NCBI RefSeq assembly: GCF_009733535.1
Contig: NZ_SMMI01000021.1
Coordinates: forward strand, 1 to 56,780
Direction of reading: 5' to 3'
Source: Sphingobacterium endophyticum
Lineage (GTDB): Bacteria > Bacteroidota > Bacteroidia > Sphingobacteriales > Sphingobacteriaceae
DNA length: 56,780 nt
Positions 35,477-44,776 of this stretch are shown here, one piece after another. Numbering within the stretch: position 1 is the first letter of the stretch; the number at the start of each line of letters is the position of its first letter. The position numbers were made by a program, and so were the translations under genes. The notes beneath the pieces are model-generated. The model saw only the letters and a program-made list of their open reading frames with translations. It was not told the DNA's origin and did no database searches.

Positions 35477-37577
35477 AACTTTTTATCTTAAAAATCTGAG
35501 AAAAGTCAGTTCGTTGAATTCTTACAGCATTCAAAATCGCTAATAAAGCTACTCCGACATCTGCAAACACCGCTTCCCACATGGTTGCTAACCCTCCAGC
35601 TCCCAAGATTAAAACAATTGCTTTAACTCCAAAGGCAAACCCAATATTCTGCCATACAATTTTCTTCGTCCTTTTCCCAATTTTAATAGACATCGGTATT
35701 TTGATCGGTTTATCATCTTGAATAACGACATCTGCTGTTTCAATAGTTGCGTCTGATCCTAACCCTCCCATCGCAATTCCTACATCTGAAATGGCTACAA
35801 CAGGTGCATCATTAACACCATCCCCAACAAAGGCAACAATAGAATCTATTGCCTTTACTGCTTTTAACTTTTCAACTTTATCTTCTGGCAATAAGTCCCC
35901 AAATGAAGAATCAATCTCTAATTCTTTAGCCACCTCTTTAACAACACTCGATTTGTCCCCGCTCAACATCGTTACTCTTACTTTTTCTTCATGAAGTGCT
36001 TGTATGGTTTCTCTTGCTCCCTCCTTTATCTGATCTGAAATACTTATATAACCAATATATTGCCCCCCTAATGCAACTGCTATCGTCGTAAAAACAATAT
36101 TTTGATGTTCTTTGGGATATGTGACATTAAATTTATCCATCAATTTAAAATTGCCAACCAATAACTCTTTTCCATCTGCCCTGCCTTTTAACCCATGTCC
36201 CGCAATTTCCTCAATCGAATCTAGGTTCATATTTTCCTTTACATCTCCTACATATTCGTGTATTGCAGTAGCAACCGGATGCGTACTTTTGCTTTCAATT
36301 TCATTTACATATTGTAAAATTAATTTTTCATCAAATTGAGGATCAAAATTAATTTCCGAGACCTTAAAAACTCCTTCGGTCATGGTTCCGGTCTTGTCCA
36401 TTACCACATGCTTAACTGATGCAAGAGTATCTAAAAAGTTGCCTCCTTTGATTAATATGCCATGCTTACTAGCTGCACCGATTCCACCAAAATATCCTAG
36501 CGGAATTGAAATCACCAATGCACAAGGGCAAGAAACTACTAAAAACACCAATGCTCTGTAGAGCCAATCTTGAAATATGTAATCCGAAACAAAGAAATAT
36601 GGGAAAAATGCAATTCCAATCGCTAGAAAAACAACTATTGGAGTATATACTTTAGCAAATTTTGATATAAATAGCTCTGTTGGTGCTTTTTGAGTGCTTG
36701 CATTCTGAACCATTTCGAGAATTTTGCTCAGTTTGCTATCATTATAGGAAGAACTGACCTCTACCTCAGATACTGTATTCAGATTTATCATTCCTGCAAA
36801 TACGGAATCCCCCAACTTTTTTGTATCTGGTTTACTCTCTCCTGTTAATGCTGCAGTATTAAATGAACCCATATCACTTTTAAGAATTCCATCCAATGCT
36901 ATTTTTTCCCCAGGTTTTAATTGGATTATATCACCAATCTTAACATCCTTCGCTTTAATTTTTTCTGTTTTTCCATCTTTAAGAATTGTAGCTTCATCCG
37001 GTCTCTGGTCTATCAAGGATTTTATATTCGATTTAGCCCTTGATACAGCTAGGGTTTGGAAAGCCTCTCCTACTGCATAAAACAACATAACGGCCACCCC
37101 CTCTGGAAATTCCCCAATAGCAAATGCACCAATGGTAGCAATTCCCATTAAAAAAAATTCTGAAAAGAAATTTCCTCGTTTAATGCTTTTTAATGCATCC
37201 TTCAATACTGGTAAGCCAACTGGAAGATATGCAGCAAGATACCAAACTAGTCTCACCCAACCTGTAAACCATGTAAATTTAAATAAATGATCCATAGCCA
37301 AGCCCATTAATAATAATATTAAACTAATTATGGCTGGCCTAAACAAATTAAATAATCCGCCTTCCATCTCATGACTATGATCATGGGAATGTCCATGTTC
37401 ATGCTGATGACTATGGTCATGCTCTTCATTTTCTTCCTGATGTTGGGTATGTGAATGAATTGGTTTTGAATCACTAATTTTTAGTAAATCATCTGCTTTT
37501 GCGTTCTTATATACTTTGGCGGTTTGACTGCATATCTCGCATACCCCATTACTATTATATATATGTTTATGATCCAT
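35475..37577 (-). CDS. Heavy-metal P1B-type ATPase (Zn/Cd/Pb type)
   Basis: A 700-residue metal exporter of the inner membrane. Motifs: SCPCALVISIP (membrane metal site), DKTGTMTEG (phosphorylated Asp), TGES actuator loop (ALTGESKP), STHPVA (HP motif), and GDGVNDAPVVAISDVGIAMGG. The last helix has DVGVALLAILNAVR, whose aspartate is typical of the ZntA group. The usual N-terminal HMA domain is absent; instead a CEIC pair (Cys13, Cys16) and a very histidine-rich stretch (about 41-70) precede the first helix. No metal-sensing repressor is adjacent. Confidence 0.93.
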   Translation of the reverse strand: MDHKHIYNSNGVCEICSQTAKVYKNAKADDLLKISDSKPIHSHTQHQEENEEHDHSHQHEHGHSHDHSHEMEGGLFNLFRPAIISLILLLMGLAMDHLFKFTWFTGWVRLVWYLAAYLPVGLPVLKDALKSIKRGNFFSEFFLMGIATIGAFAIGEFPEGVAVMLFYAVGEAFQTLAVSRAKSNIKSLIDQRPDEATILKDGKTEKIKAKDVKIGDIIQLKPGEKIALDGILKSDMGSFNTAALTGESKPDTKKLGDSVFAGMINLNTVSEVEVSSSYNDSKLSKILEMVQNASTQKAPTELFISKFAKVYTPIVVFLAIGIAFFPYFFVSDYIFQDWLYRALVFLVVSCPCALVISIPLGYFGGIGAASKHGILIKGGNFLDTLASVKHVVMDKTGTMTEGVFKVSEINFDPQFDEKLILQYVNEIESKSTHPVATAIHEYVGDVKENMNLDSIEEIAGHGLKGRADGKELLVGNFKLMDKFNVTYPKEHQNIVFTTIAVALGGQYIGYISISDQIKEGARETIQALHEEKVRVTMLSGDKSSVVKEVAKELEIDSSFGDLLPEDKVEKLKAVKAIDSIVAFVGDGVNDAPVVAISDVGIAMGGLGSDATIETADVVIQDDKPIKIPMSIKIGKRTKKIVWQNIGFAFGVKAIVLILGAGGLATMWEAVFADVGVALLAILNAVRIQRTDFSQIFKIKS

Positions 37578-37757
37578 GTAATCTTGATTATATGATAAAT
37601 TTAACTAATTTAAAATCAATAGACCTTCCCATTAATCATATTTCTCCTGTAAAATAAAATCCATGTAGATATATTGTATATTCTCTTAATTGCCATTAAA
37701 ATAAGTGATTGATTTATCTTGCAGATGAAAATTATTTTAATAATTTATCTGAAAACT

Positions 37758-38477
37758 ATGGAAATGAATATAAATAATAAGATACTTAGATTTTGTTTAA
37801 CCTCTATTATGTTAACCATCTGTTTTTATGGATTTTCACAACCCTATGTGATTCAAAGCAAAGATGGATTTGCAAATATTAGGGAAAATGGAAATATAAA
37901 TGCTAAGGTAATTCATAAACTAAATTCTAATACGGTTATACTAATCGACCAAATTGAAGATCAAGATGTTGAAAATGATAAATGGTTGAAAATATTGTAT
38001 TATAAAAACAGACCGTTTTCTATCCTAGAAGATTTAGAAAATAGTGAAATGGAAACTGGTTATATTCATATTTCCCAAATTATCCCTTTAGAATCCTTGG
38101 AAAAAGACAATTCCGGTGTTTTAAAAATGAATTATTCAATTGGATCATTTATACCAAAAAATTACAAAATCACTTATCATGACGACACACAAAACTTTAT
38201 AAACACCATAAATAATTACCATTATTATTTATCCGATTGCGGAACTCCTAAGACGGCCATAACAAAAGCTACAGCTGTACTAAACAAAACAAGTATAACA
38301 ATTCCAGATAAATTATGGTTGGGCATTATCTCTGCCCATAATGACTTTCAATACTTCAAATCAAAAGATGCATTATTTGCTTATCAAGGAATTGGTGATG
38401 GGTCCTGTTTTAATCATGTTGTATGGGTATTCCAGAGTGGAAAACTTATTCAAAGATTTATTGGATGGGAATATTAA
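37758..38477 (+). CDS. Secreted SH3-like domain protein of unknown function
   Basis: About 239 residues from the ATG at 37758, which opens a signal sequence ending near YGFSQ; further in-frame starts exist upstream (a TTG at 37719) but add no signal-like features. Residues just after the signal (GFANIRENGNINAKVIHKL) are typical of a bacterial SH3b domain. The C-terminal half is unassigned, ending QGIGDGSCFNHVVWVFQSGKLIQRF. Expected in the periplasm. Confidence 0.7.
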   Translation: MEMNINNKILRFCLTSIMLTICFYGFSQPYVIQSKDGFANIRENGNINAKVIHKLNSNTVILIDQIEDQDVENDKWLKILYYKNRPFSILEDLENSEMETGYIHISQIIPLESLEKDNSGVLKMNYSIGSFIPKNYKITYHDDTQNFINTINNYHYYLSDCGTPKTAITKATAVLNKTSITIPDKLWLGIISAHNDFQYFKSKDALFAYQGIGDGSCFNHVVWVFQSGKLIQRFIGWEY

Positions 38478-38512
38478 GAATATAATAATCCTTATTGATC
38501 GATCGTGAATGA

Positions 38513-38548
38513 AAACAAAAAAACCTGATTGCAATTGCAACCAGGTTT
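38513..38548 (-). terminator. Terminator of the 144-residue lipoprotein gene
   Basis: AAACCTG...CAGGTTT encloses the palindrome TTGCAATTGCAA (38521-38548). On the minus strand it is followed by seven T residues. Confidence 0.8.
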
Positions 38549-38574
38549 CCAATATTATTTTAATCTAACCTTAT

Positions 38575-39009
38575 TTATTGTTTGAAATTAACTGCATAGC
38601 TTTTGGATCCATCCGATAAAGTAATTGTTGCATTCGAATAATCCCTATTCAGATAAATATAAAAATTAGTATATGTCGATTTCATTGCCAATGTATAAAC
38701 ATCTGGTAATTCTTCATTTCCTCGATTTACATTGTTGATTTCAAATCCATATCTAGACTTAGCGTTACTTGCAGATGTTAGCTCAATTACATTTCCAACA
38801 ATCTCCATTTTTGTGAAAAAAGCATCTTTAGGATTTACTTGAACATTACCATTTCCTTCAGTATACACTTGAGCTTGGTAGGCAGTAAAAATCTTGCCTT
38901 GAAGATCTTTCGTTACGGTCTCTTTTACTTTTTCTGGAACAACTCCATTATCCTTTTCACAAGAGATAAATAACACTGCGAATAACAAAAATATGCTTAA
39001 CTGTTTCAT
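38575..39009 (-). CDS. Small lipoprotein of unknown function
   Basis: 144 residues with a lipoprotein signal (MKQLSIFLLFAVLFISC, lipid-acceptor Cys17). The mature domain is beta-rich and unassigned. A CAAAATTA sequence at 39030-39037 (TAATTTTG on this strand, matching TAnnTTTG) ends 20 bases upstream of the ATG and is a likely -7 element. Confidence 0.72.
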   Translation of the reverse strand: MKQLSIFLLFAVLFISCEKDNGVVPEKVKETVTKDLQGKIFTAYQAQVYTEGNGNVQVNPKDAFFTKMEIVGNVIELTSASNAKSRYGFEINNVNRGNEELPDVYTLAMKSTYTNFYIYLNRDYSNATITLSDGSKSYAVNFKQ

Positions 39010-39376
39010 AGTTTTTATGTGATATTGACCAAAATTAGAACAAATTTTAAAAGCAATTTAATATTGAGGTAATACTAAAAATATTTGTAGCTATATGTTT
39101 GCAAATTGCCTATATCAAAGAATTCTCTCTCAAAAACCCATTTCTTAACCATATTATATTTGCTAAATCTCTTTTAGCCTAAACTTAAATTCAGTTTATA
39201 TTGTCAAAATATTTTTCAAAATTTTATTCGCTGAGACTAATATCTACCTACATTCTTCATTTCTATTTTTCGCTAACGCGTTTTAGCAATTATCTTACAC
39301 ACGAAATTCTGTCTTTTAACGTTTTTTTAACAGTATAGCAATTAAAAAATCTATTATAAACTTAATCTTAAATTAT
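39010..39376. other. 367-base gene-free region
   Basis: An AT-rich divergent intergenic region between two lipoprotein genes. I see the TAATTTTG match for the leftward gene (39030-39037) and an imperfect dyad GCTAA-CGCG-TTTTAGC near 39274-39289, but no gene or strong signal for the rightward gene. Confidence 0.5.
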
Positions 39377-40561
39377 ATGCTAAAAATGAAAACAACTAGC
39401 CTGTTGTTATTTCTATCCCTTACTTTGATTATTTTTTATTCTAGTTGCAGTAAGGATAACAACTTAGAAATACCAGATCCTGAATTAGAAAACCTAGAAA
39501 TTAAAGACATTACGTCGGAAGCATCTACTCTATTTAGTAATGAAAATCCAGATGGCCCAAATGGTCCAGAAGGCTCTAAAAAACTAACTGACGGTGACAC
39601 AACAACTAAATTCCTAGTGAAGGACTTTAAATCATTAAATATTGATTTTCAATTTGATACTGCAAAACTTGTTGCTTCTTACGAATTTACTACTGGAAAT
39701 GATTTCGATGGCCGTGATCCTATGGATTGGAAATTTTATGGTTCAAAAGATGGACAAAATTGGAAAGAATTGGACAATCATGTCGGAATGCAATTCAGAA
39801 AAAGAAGAAAAACATACCAGTTTTTCTTTAAAAACAATGAGAAATTTACTCATTATAGATGGGCAATTTCTAAACTTTATAATGATAACATGTTTCAGGC
39901 TTCAGAGTTTAGATTAATTCAGATGCCTCCTTCAAGTCAAAAAGACGACCCAATCCAGAAAGTCGATAGCTTAACAAAAAATAATGTTTCATTAGTCTTC
40001 ATAAACCATTCAGGAAAATTGGATTTACCTTATCAGGAACGATTGACAAATACTTATTTCACAGTTTATCCAAAACTAATAGCTGATTTTAATCCAAATG
40101 CTAAAAAGAAAATTTACTTTATCATTGATCCTACTTATGATGGTGTAGCATATGCCTTTGGAGATGTTGTTGTATTTGGATTTGACTATATGGAGAAAAA
40201 TCCAAAAGATGGGGATGTCGTTGTTCATGAAACTATGCATCATATCCAACAAGGTTATAAAGGAAATGTTCCTGGATGGCTGGTTGAAGGAATTGCTGAT
40301 AATGTGAGATACCATTATGGAATCGATGAACCTGACCCTTGGACCCTGCAGGATTATAAACCAGAACATAATTATGATGGTAGTTATGGAATTACAGGTA
40401 GGTTCCTGCTTTGGATTGAAACCCACAAGAACAAAAATTTTGTCAAAGAGTTAAATAATGCCTTATACAATGGTGTAGATTACAATGATTTCTTTGTACA
40501 AAAGCTCGGCAATTCTATTCAGATTATCTGGAATGAATATGCAAAAAATCCAACTATATAA
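39377..40561 (+). CDS. Discoidin-like/basic-secretory-protein metallopeptidase lipoprotein
   Basis: 394 residues with a lipoprotein signal ending at YSSC. Residues about 40-185 resemble an F5/8 type C (discoidin) carbohydrate-binding domain (LTDGDTTTKFL, DPMDWKFYGSKDGQNWKELD, YRWAISKLYNDNMFQASEFRL). Residues about 200-394 match the basic secretory protein family, with a zincin motif HETMHHIQQ (HExxH) and GWLVEGIADNVRYHYG giving a possible third ligand region. It is probably a surface-anchored protease of unknown substrate. A second ATG three codons in is an alternative start. A strong terminator follows. Confidence 0.85.
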   Translation: MLKMKTTSLLLFLSLTLIIFYSSCSKDNNLEIPDPELENLEIKDITSEASTLFSNENPDGPNGPEGSKKLTDGDTTTKFLVKDFKSLNIDFQFDTAKLVASYEFTTGNDFDGRDPMDWKFYGSKDGQNWKELDNHVGMQFRKRRKTYQFFFKNNEKFTHYRWAISKLYNDNMFQASEFRLIQMPPSSQKDDPIQKVDSLTKNNVSLVFINHSGKLDLPYQERLTNTYFTVYPKLIADFNPNAKKKIYFIIDPTYDGVAYAFGDVVVFGFDYMEKNPKDGDVVVHETMHHIQQGYKGNVPGWLVEGIADNVRYHYGIDEPDPWTLQDYKPEHNYDGSYGITGRFLLWIETHKNKNFVKELNNALYNGVDYNDFFVQKLGNSIQIIWNEYAKNPTI

Positions 40562-40572
40562 AACTTTAAATA

Positions 40573-40604
40573 TAAAATTCCAGCGCTGAGGCGCTGGAAT
40601 TTTA
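40573..40604 (+). terminator. Bidirectional terminator
   Basis: TAAAATTCCAGCGC, loop TGAG, GCGCTGGAATTTTA: a 14-bp perfect stem with A/T flanks. It lies between convergent genes and can serve both. Confidence 0.9.
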
Positions 40605-40644
40605 AAAAACCTGTCTATGAAGTTTTAAGTTTAAAGTTTATGAT

Positions 40645-41106
40645 TTATAAACTTCCTATTTCTTTAATAACAGCATCAATATCAGCATTCAAATTATCAA
40701 TATTTTTGTTCTGCAGATGATTCCCTTTATAATCTTTTAATTGTTCAAAAAACTGAATAAGGTTGCTTTTAAATTCATCGTATTTCAAATCTGTTGGAAC
40801 ATATTTATTGTCTGGGACTAATCGTTCAACTCTTGGGTTTTCTATGGCTGGAAACTGAATCCATTTACCTGTATGGTCCAACTTTGGAATATACTCTTCT
40901 TGCATCCAAAGAATAATCTCATCTTGGGGTTGGGATAACCTTAAAAAATAATGCCGAGAATCAGAAATTTTTAATCCAAATAAATTGACTGAATAATCAT
41001 ATTCTTTTAAAAACTTTGATAAAACCTCACTTTTCATTAATCCTTGAACCAAGTTAAGAATCCTCTCATTTTCATTCATCATATCATCACGTATTAAGTT
41101 TTTCAT
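40645..41106 (-). CDS. Hypothetical protein
   Basis: 153 residues with no signal peptide or membrane helix. It is charged and mostly helical at both ends, with a tryptophan-rich middle (IILWMQEEYIPKLDHTGKWIQFP). No family recognised. An internal Met pair near residue 9 is an alternative start. Divergent from a lipoprotein gene. Confidence 0.65.
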   Translation of the reverse strand: MKNLIRDDMMNENERILNLVQGLMKSEVLSKFLKEYDYSVNLFGLKISDSRHYFLRLSQPQDEIILWMQEEYIPKLDHTGKWIQFPAIENPRVERLVPDNKYVPTDLKYDEFKSNLIQFFEQLKDYKGNHLQNKNIDNLNADIDAVIKEIGSL

Positions 41107-41207
41107 ATCGTACTTCTTTAAAAATAAGGAATGATTGATAGATTTTTAGAATTATTAAAACATTAACCCTGGATTAACTTTAGAAGTCTACTTTAAATAA
41201 AAAAGAT

Positions 41208-41885
41208 ATGAATTTCACTATTTCTAAAATATCAGTAGCAATCTCTTTTAGTCTGATCCTTTCTATTTTTAATGCATGTGTAAAAAAAGATGAATTCATA
41301 CAGAAATTTCAAATAGACCCCAATAAGGTTGAAATATACACTTATGAAGAATTCCAATTAAAAGCCAATAAAGAAGTGGTTAAATGGACTTCATCAAATG
41401 AATTCATTTGTCAGGTAAATGAAAATGGTTTATTAAAAACTAGACACATAGGAAAAGCAGTTGTTCAAGCAAAGTTTCAAGATGAAATTATAAATATTGA
41501 TATACTTGTTAAACCTAGATTTACCCATTTCCCCGAACCTGTTCCTAGAATGGATGCAAGTCTATTAGAAATTTTAAAAATTGAAGAGCGTACATTAATC
41601 TCTCAAAGTTTAGTTCAGCTCATCTATCAAACAGATTCTAAATTAATTGATCATTTTTATTATCTGTTTTTCAATAATAAACTCAAATATGCCATCATTG
41701 ATTACATAACACTTACAGGAACTCAATATGATGAACTTTTATTTTTCTATGACGAGAGATATGAATATTTAGGTAAAAGTAAGAGGGACCACTATTTTAC
41801 AGATCAAAATAAGAATATTTTAATTGCAATATCTTTTCAAAGCAAACCGAATGTTCGATATATGCAATATCAAGAATTAGATTAA
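41208..41885 (+). CDS. Lipoprotein with bacterial Ig-like (BIG2-type) segment
   Basis: 225 residues with a lipoprotein signal ending at FNAC (Cys24). Residues about 30-100 have the BIG2-like pattern VVKWTSSNEFICQVNENGLLKTRHIGKAVVQAKF. The C-terminal part is unassigned and aromatic-rich. Cell-surface location is plausible; function unknown. Confidence 0.7.
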   Translation: MNFTISKISVAISFSLILSIFNACVKKDEFIQKFQIDPNKVEIYTYEEFQLKANKEVVKWTSSNEFICQVNENGLLKTRHIGKAVVQAKFQDEIINIDILVKPRFTHFPEPVPRMDASLLEILKIEERTLISQSLVQLIYQTDSKLIDHFYYLFFNNKLKYAIIDYITLTGTQYDELLFFYDERYEYLGKSKRDHYFTDQNKNILIAISFQSKPNVRYMQYQELD

Positions 41886-42063
41886 TCATTTATATTGACT
41901 AACTTTTGTCTTTAATTAGGACACTTTATTTATTCTCTTTCCTTTATTAAATAAATTAAAAATATTTTTTAGAAATGTGATTTAAGGAAATGAATAGTGG
42001 AAAAATGAAATTTAATATTACCTAAAAATTATTTCTAATTTTTTTAATGAACATTTTCAATTA

Positions 42064-42438
42064 TTGGCACAATATTTTCACTTACGTCCCCGTAGTTGTT
42101 TAACATTAGATAATTGTTTGAATAATGAGGATTTATTAGGTCAACTTATTCCTTATTTTAAATGCTTATCGACTAAAAATGGATTTTTTAATATGGTCAA
42201 GAATCAAAACTTTAATAGTGATGAAATTATTAAAGAATTAAAAAAATTGGATGAGAAACATCATCATTATCTGCAAACAGATGGAAAATGGTTGATTGGG
42301 GGCTTTGAATCCATTGTGAGTTATGATGGAAAGATTTCCACCATTCATGGAGAACAAGTAACTCTGAAAAAGGAAATCTATATGATGTTACCTTCAGAGA
42401 TTAGGGAGGAAATAGCCCAATTTATGGATGTAGAATAA
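42064..42438 (+). CDS. Hypothetical protein with uncertain start
   Basis: An open frame of 124 residues if it starts at the TTG at 42064. No ATG is available before residue 44 (MVKNQNF), and the frame is open upstream only back to a stop at 42013. An ATG at 42047 lies in a different frame. The sequence (DGKWLIGGFESIVSYDGKIS, LPSEIREEIAQFM) is not recognised. It could be a TTG-started gene, a shorter gene, or one with a small frameshift at its start. A good terminator follows at 42500. Confidence 0.5.
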   Translation: MAQYFHLRPRSCLTLDNCLNNEDLLGQLIPYFKCLSTKNGFFNMVKNQNFNSDEIIKELKKLDEKHHHYLQTDGKWLIGGFESIVSYDGKISTIHGEQVTLKKEIYMMLPSEIREEIAQFMDVE

Positions 42439-42499
42439 GCAAAGCATGCGGGGTATCCCCTTCAAAATTGCGAAAGATCATAAAACTTGTGAAAAACAA

Positions 42500-42537
42500 A
42501 AAAGCAGTCTATAAATTTATAGGCTGCTTTTGTTTTT
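42500..42537 (+). terminator. Terminator before yceH
   Basis: AAAAGCAG and CTGCTTTT enclose the palindrome CTATAAATTTATAG, with one G-T pair between them, followed by GTTTTT. It supports placing the yceH start after it. Confidence 0.85.
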
Positions 42538-42590
42538 GCTCATATTTTTCAGAAAACTGTATATTTAAGAGCACATCGTATTTCACAATT

Positions 42591-43250
42591 ATGGAAGAAA
42601 ATAAAACTTTACCTATTCTTAATGCAGAAGAAATCAGAGTACTCGGATCATTGTTGGAAAAATCCAAAACAACTCCGGAATATTACCCAATGACTCTCAA
42701 TGCTTTACAAACTGCATGTAATCAAAAATCTTCACGAAAACCCGTAGTTCAATATGATGAAACAACAATCATTCAAGTAATTGATACACTCAGAAAAAAG
42801 GGCTTAGTATCTACTGTTGTCGGCGGTGGAAGCCGAGTTACTAAATACCAACATAATCTGGCAATACAATTTCCAATCTTACCTCAAGAATTAGCAGTTT
42901 TGTGCTTATTGTTTTTAAGAGGACCATTAACTGTTGGTGAAATCAATAGTAATTCTGGTAGATTATTTGATTTTGAAAATTTAGATGAGGTGCAGGAACT
43001 TCTAAATAAATTAAGTACAGATAACCCTCCTTATATTAAGCAGCTATCAAAACGACCTGGTCAAAAGGAAGTCCGTTATATTCATTTATTTTCAGATTTT
43101 GATGAGGATTCTTATGAGGAAGATACACCTCCAACTCTATCCAGCAATAATTCTTCCATAAACCAGTTAGAAGAAAGGGTTGCTTATTTAGAAAATAAAC
43201 TAAATACGCTACGTGAAGAATTTGATGAATTAATGAAACAGCTTTCATAA
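42591..43250 (+). CDS. yceH: YceH (DUF480) family protein
   Basis: 219 residues from the ATG at 42591. A longer in-frame reading upstream passes through a terminator hairpin and is unlikely. It has two winged-helix domains (LNAEEIRVLGSLLEKSKTTPEYYPMTLNALQ; LAVLCLLFLRGPLTVGEINSNSGRL) and a C-terminal coiled coil (SINQLEERVAYLENKLNTLREE). The family is widespread and uncharacterised, presumed to bind DNA. The BNR-repeat gene follows 18 bases later. Confidence 0.9.
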   Translation: MEENKTLPILNAEEIRVLGSLLEKSKTTPEYYPMTLNALQTACNQKSSRKPVVQYDETTIIQVIDTLRKKGLVSTVVGGGSRVTKYQHNLAIQFPILPQELAVLCLLFLRGPLTVGEINSNSGRLFDFENLDEVQELLNKLSTDNPPYIKQLSKRPGQKEVRYIHLFSDFDEDSYEEDTPPTLSSNNSSINQLEERVAYLENKLNTLREEFDELMKQLS

Positions 43251-43268
43251 GCTTAAAGAAATTCTAAA

Positions 43269-44276
43269 ATGAAAAAATTACTCATTATAGCTTTCCTTGG
43301 ATTATTTATTTGCACAGCACATGCTCAAAGTATTCATTCGTTGTCAAATAATAATAAATCAAGTTTCCGAGGCTTGTCTACTTTTAAAGATAAAACAATT
43401 TGGGTAAGTGGCAGTAATGGTAAAGTGGGGAGATCCACTGATATGGGTAAAAATTGGGAATGGATATCTCCAAAAGGTTATGAAAAATATGATTTTAGAG
43501 ATATTCAAGCCTTTGGTCCCAAAGAAGCAGTTATAGTTAGTGCTGGGGCCCCTGCTATTATATTATACACCAAAGATGCCGGAAAAAATTGGAAAGAAGT
43601 TTATAGAAACGATGATCCAGATATCTTTTTAGATGGTATGGATTTTAAAGGTAAAACTGGCTATATAATTGGTGACCCTATAAATGGAGCTTTCCAGCTT
43701 TTAAAAAGTAACAACAAAGGGAAAACCTGGCAAGATGTAACCGAGGCTATTCATTTGTTTGCAGAACCCGGAGAAGCAGCTTTTGCTGCAAGTGGTACCT
43801 CCTTGCAAGTCATTAATGATTGGCTATATATAGGAACTGGTGGATCTTACTCAAGCCTAATGAAGCGAAGTGAAAAAGAAAGTAAACTTGATGTTCAAGA
43901 TGTTCCAATTTGGTCTGGATCTGCAAGTACTGGGATCTTCTCAATTGATTTCTTAAATGAACGTGAAGGTGTAGTCGTTGGTGGTAATTATACTTCCGAC
44001 AAGGATAACAGCAACAATATTCTGCTTACAAAAAATGCTGGCCTTTCCTGGGAAAAACCGGAAGTTCCAGTGTATGGCTTCAGATCTTGTGTCAAATATA
44101 TTTCTCCCAAAATCCTTGTAGCAACGGGAACTTCTGGAACTGATATTTCGGAGGATGGTGGAAATACCTGGAAAAATATTTCAACGGATAGTTTTAATGT
44201 CATTGCAATATCCAGTAATAAAAAACATATCTATTTGGCTGGAAGCAATGGTAATATAGCCTTATTAACTTTATAA
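43269..44276 (+). CDS. Secreted BNR/Ycf48-like beta-propeller protein
   Basis: 335 residues with a signal peptide (cleavage near AHAQ). It has repeated Asp-box/BNR motifs (STDMGKNWEW, TKDAGKNWKEV, SNNKGKTWQDV, TKNAGLSWEKP, SEDGGNTWKNI), indicating a beta-propeller like the photosystem II stability factor/oxidoreductase group in Bacteroidota. Periplasmic or secreted. Enzymatic function is not established. Confidence 0.88.
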   Translation: MKKLLIIAFLGLFICTAHAQSIHSLSNNNKSSFRGLSTFKDKTIWVSGSNGKVGRSTDMGKNWEWISPKGYEKYDFRDIQAFGPKEAVIVSAGAPAIILYTKDAGKNWKEVYRNDDPDIFLDGMDFKGKTGYIIGDPINGAFQLLKSNNKGKTWQDVTEAIHLFAEPGEAAFAASGTSLQVINDWLYIGTGGSYSSLMKRSEKESKLDVQDVPIWSGSASTGIFSIDFLNEREGVVVGGNYTSDKDNSNNILLTKNAGLSWEKPEVPVYGFRSCVKYISPKILVATGTSGTDISEDGGNTWKNISTDSFNVIAISSNKKHIYLAGSNGNIALLTL

Positions 44277-44295
44277 AGTTCACCAATAGATCAAT

Positions 44296-44332
44296 AAAAA
44301 AGCCAGTTAAATTGAATTAACTGTCTTTTTTT
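44296..44332. terminator. Bidirectional terminator
   Basis: AAAAAAGCCAGTTAA and TTAACTGTCTTTTTT around a 6-base loop (one mismatch), between convergent genes. Confidence 0.8.
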
Positions 44333-44346
44333 ATTTTACGCTAATG

Positions 44347-44769
44347 TTATGCAATAGGTTCCAGATATTGAGCATAGCAATATCCTTCTTCACCATCTTT
44401 AGTTCGTACTAACCACCATTGATCATTGGCTCTGCTAATTAAAGTAATCACCTCATCCTTAGCTGCTTTACCTACAATTGGCTGATCTGTTCCTGGGCCT
44501 TTACGAATATTTAAATTACTGCTCTCTGTAATTACTCGAACTTGAGAACCTGATACAGCAGTGGATACATCAACATTCATTACGACATCTCCAGACAAAA
44601 AATTAGGGTCTATTTGATTATAGATATCCCATAGTTTATTCTTTACATCTGCATTAGGTGCAGTCCCTTGAATGTGTAATACACCTTCTTGCTCTGCAAT
44701 TGCAAGATCAGTCATTCCTGATGCCTTAGCAGTATCAATTAAAACTTGATATTTTGTTTGTAAACTCAT
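44347..44769 (-). CDS. BON-like/SH3 domain protein without signal peptide
   Basis: 140 residues. The N-terminal half (EQEGVLHIQGTAPNADVKNKLWDIYNQI) resembles a BON domain. The C-terminal half is an SH3b domain (LNIRKGPGTDQPIVGKAAKDEVITLI, DGEEGYCYAQYL). SH3b domains usually act outside the cytoplasm, yet no signal peptide is visible. It starts 7 bases after the BON lipoprotein gene, so the two form an operon. Confidence 0.85.
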   Translation of the reverse strand: MSLQTKYQVLIDTAKASGMTDLAIAEQEGVLHIQGTAPNADVKNKLWDIYNQIDPNFLSGDVVMNVDVSTAVSGSQVRVITESSNLNIRKGPGTDQPIVGKAAKDEVITLISRANDQWWLVRTKDGEEGYCYAQYLEPIA

Positions 44770-44776
44770 ATTTTTT

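Noticed and set aside
42468..42590. N-terminal extension of yceH
   Set aside because: It would translate through a strong terminator hairpin and adds no family-conserved sequence; the ATG at 42591 is better.
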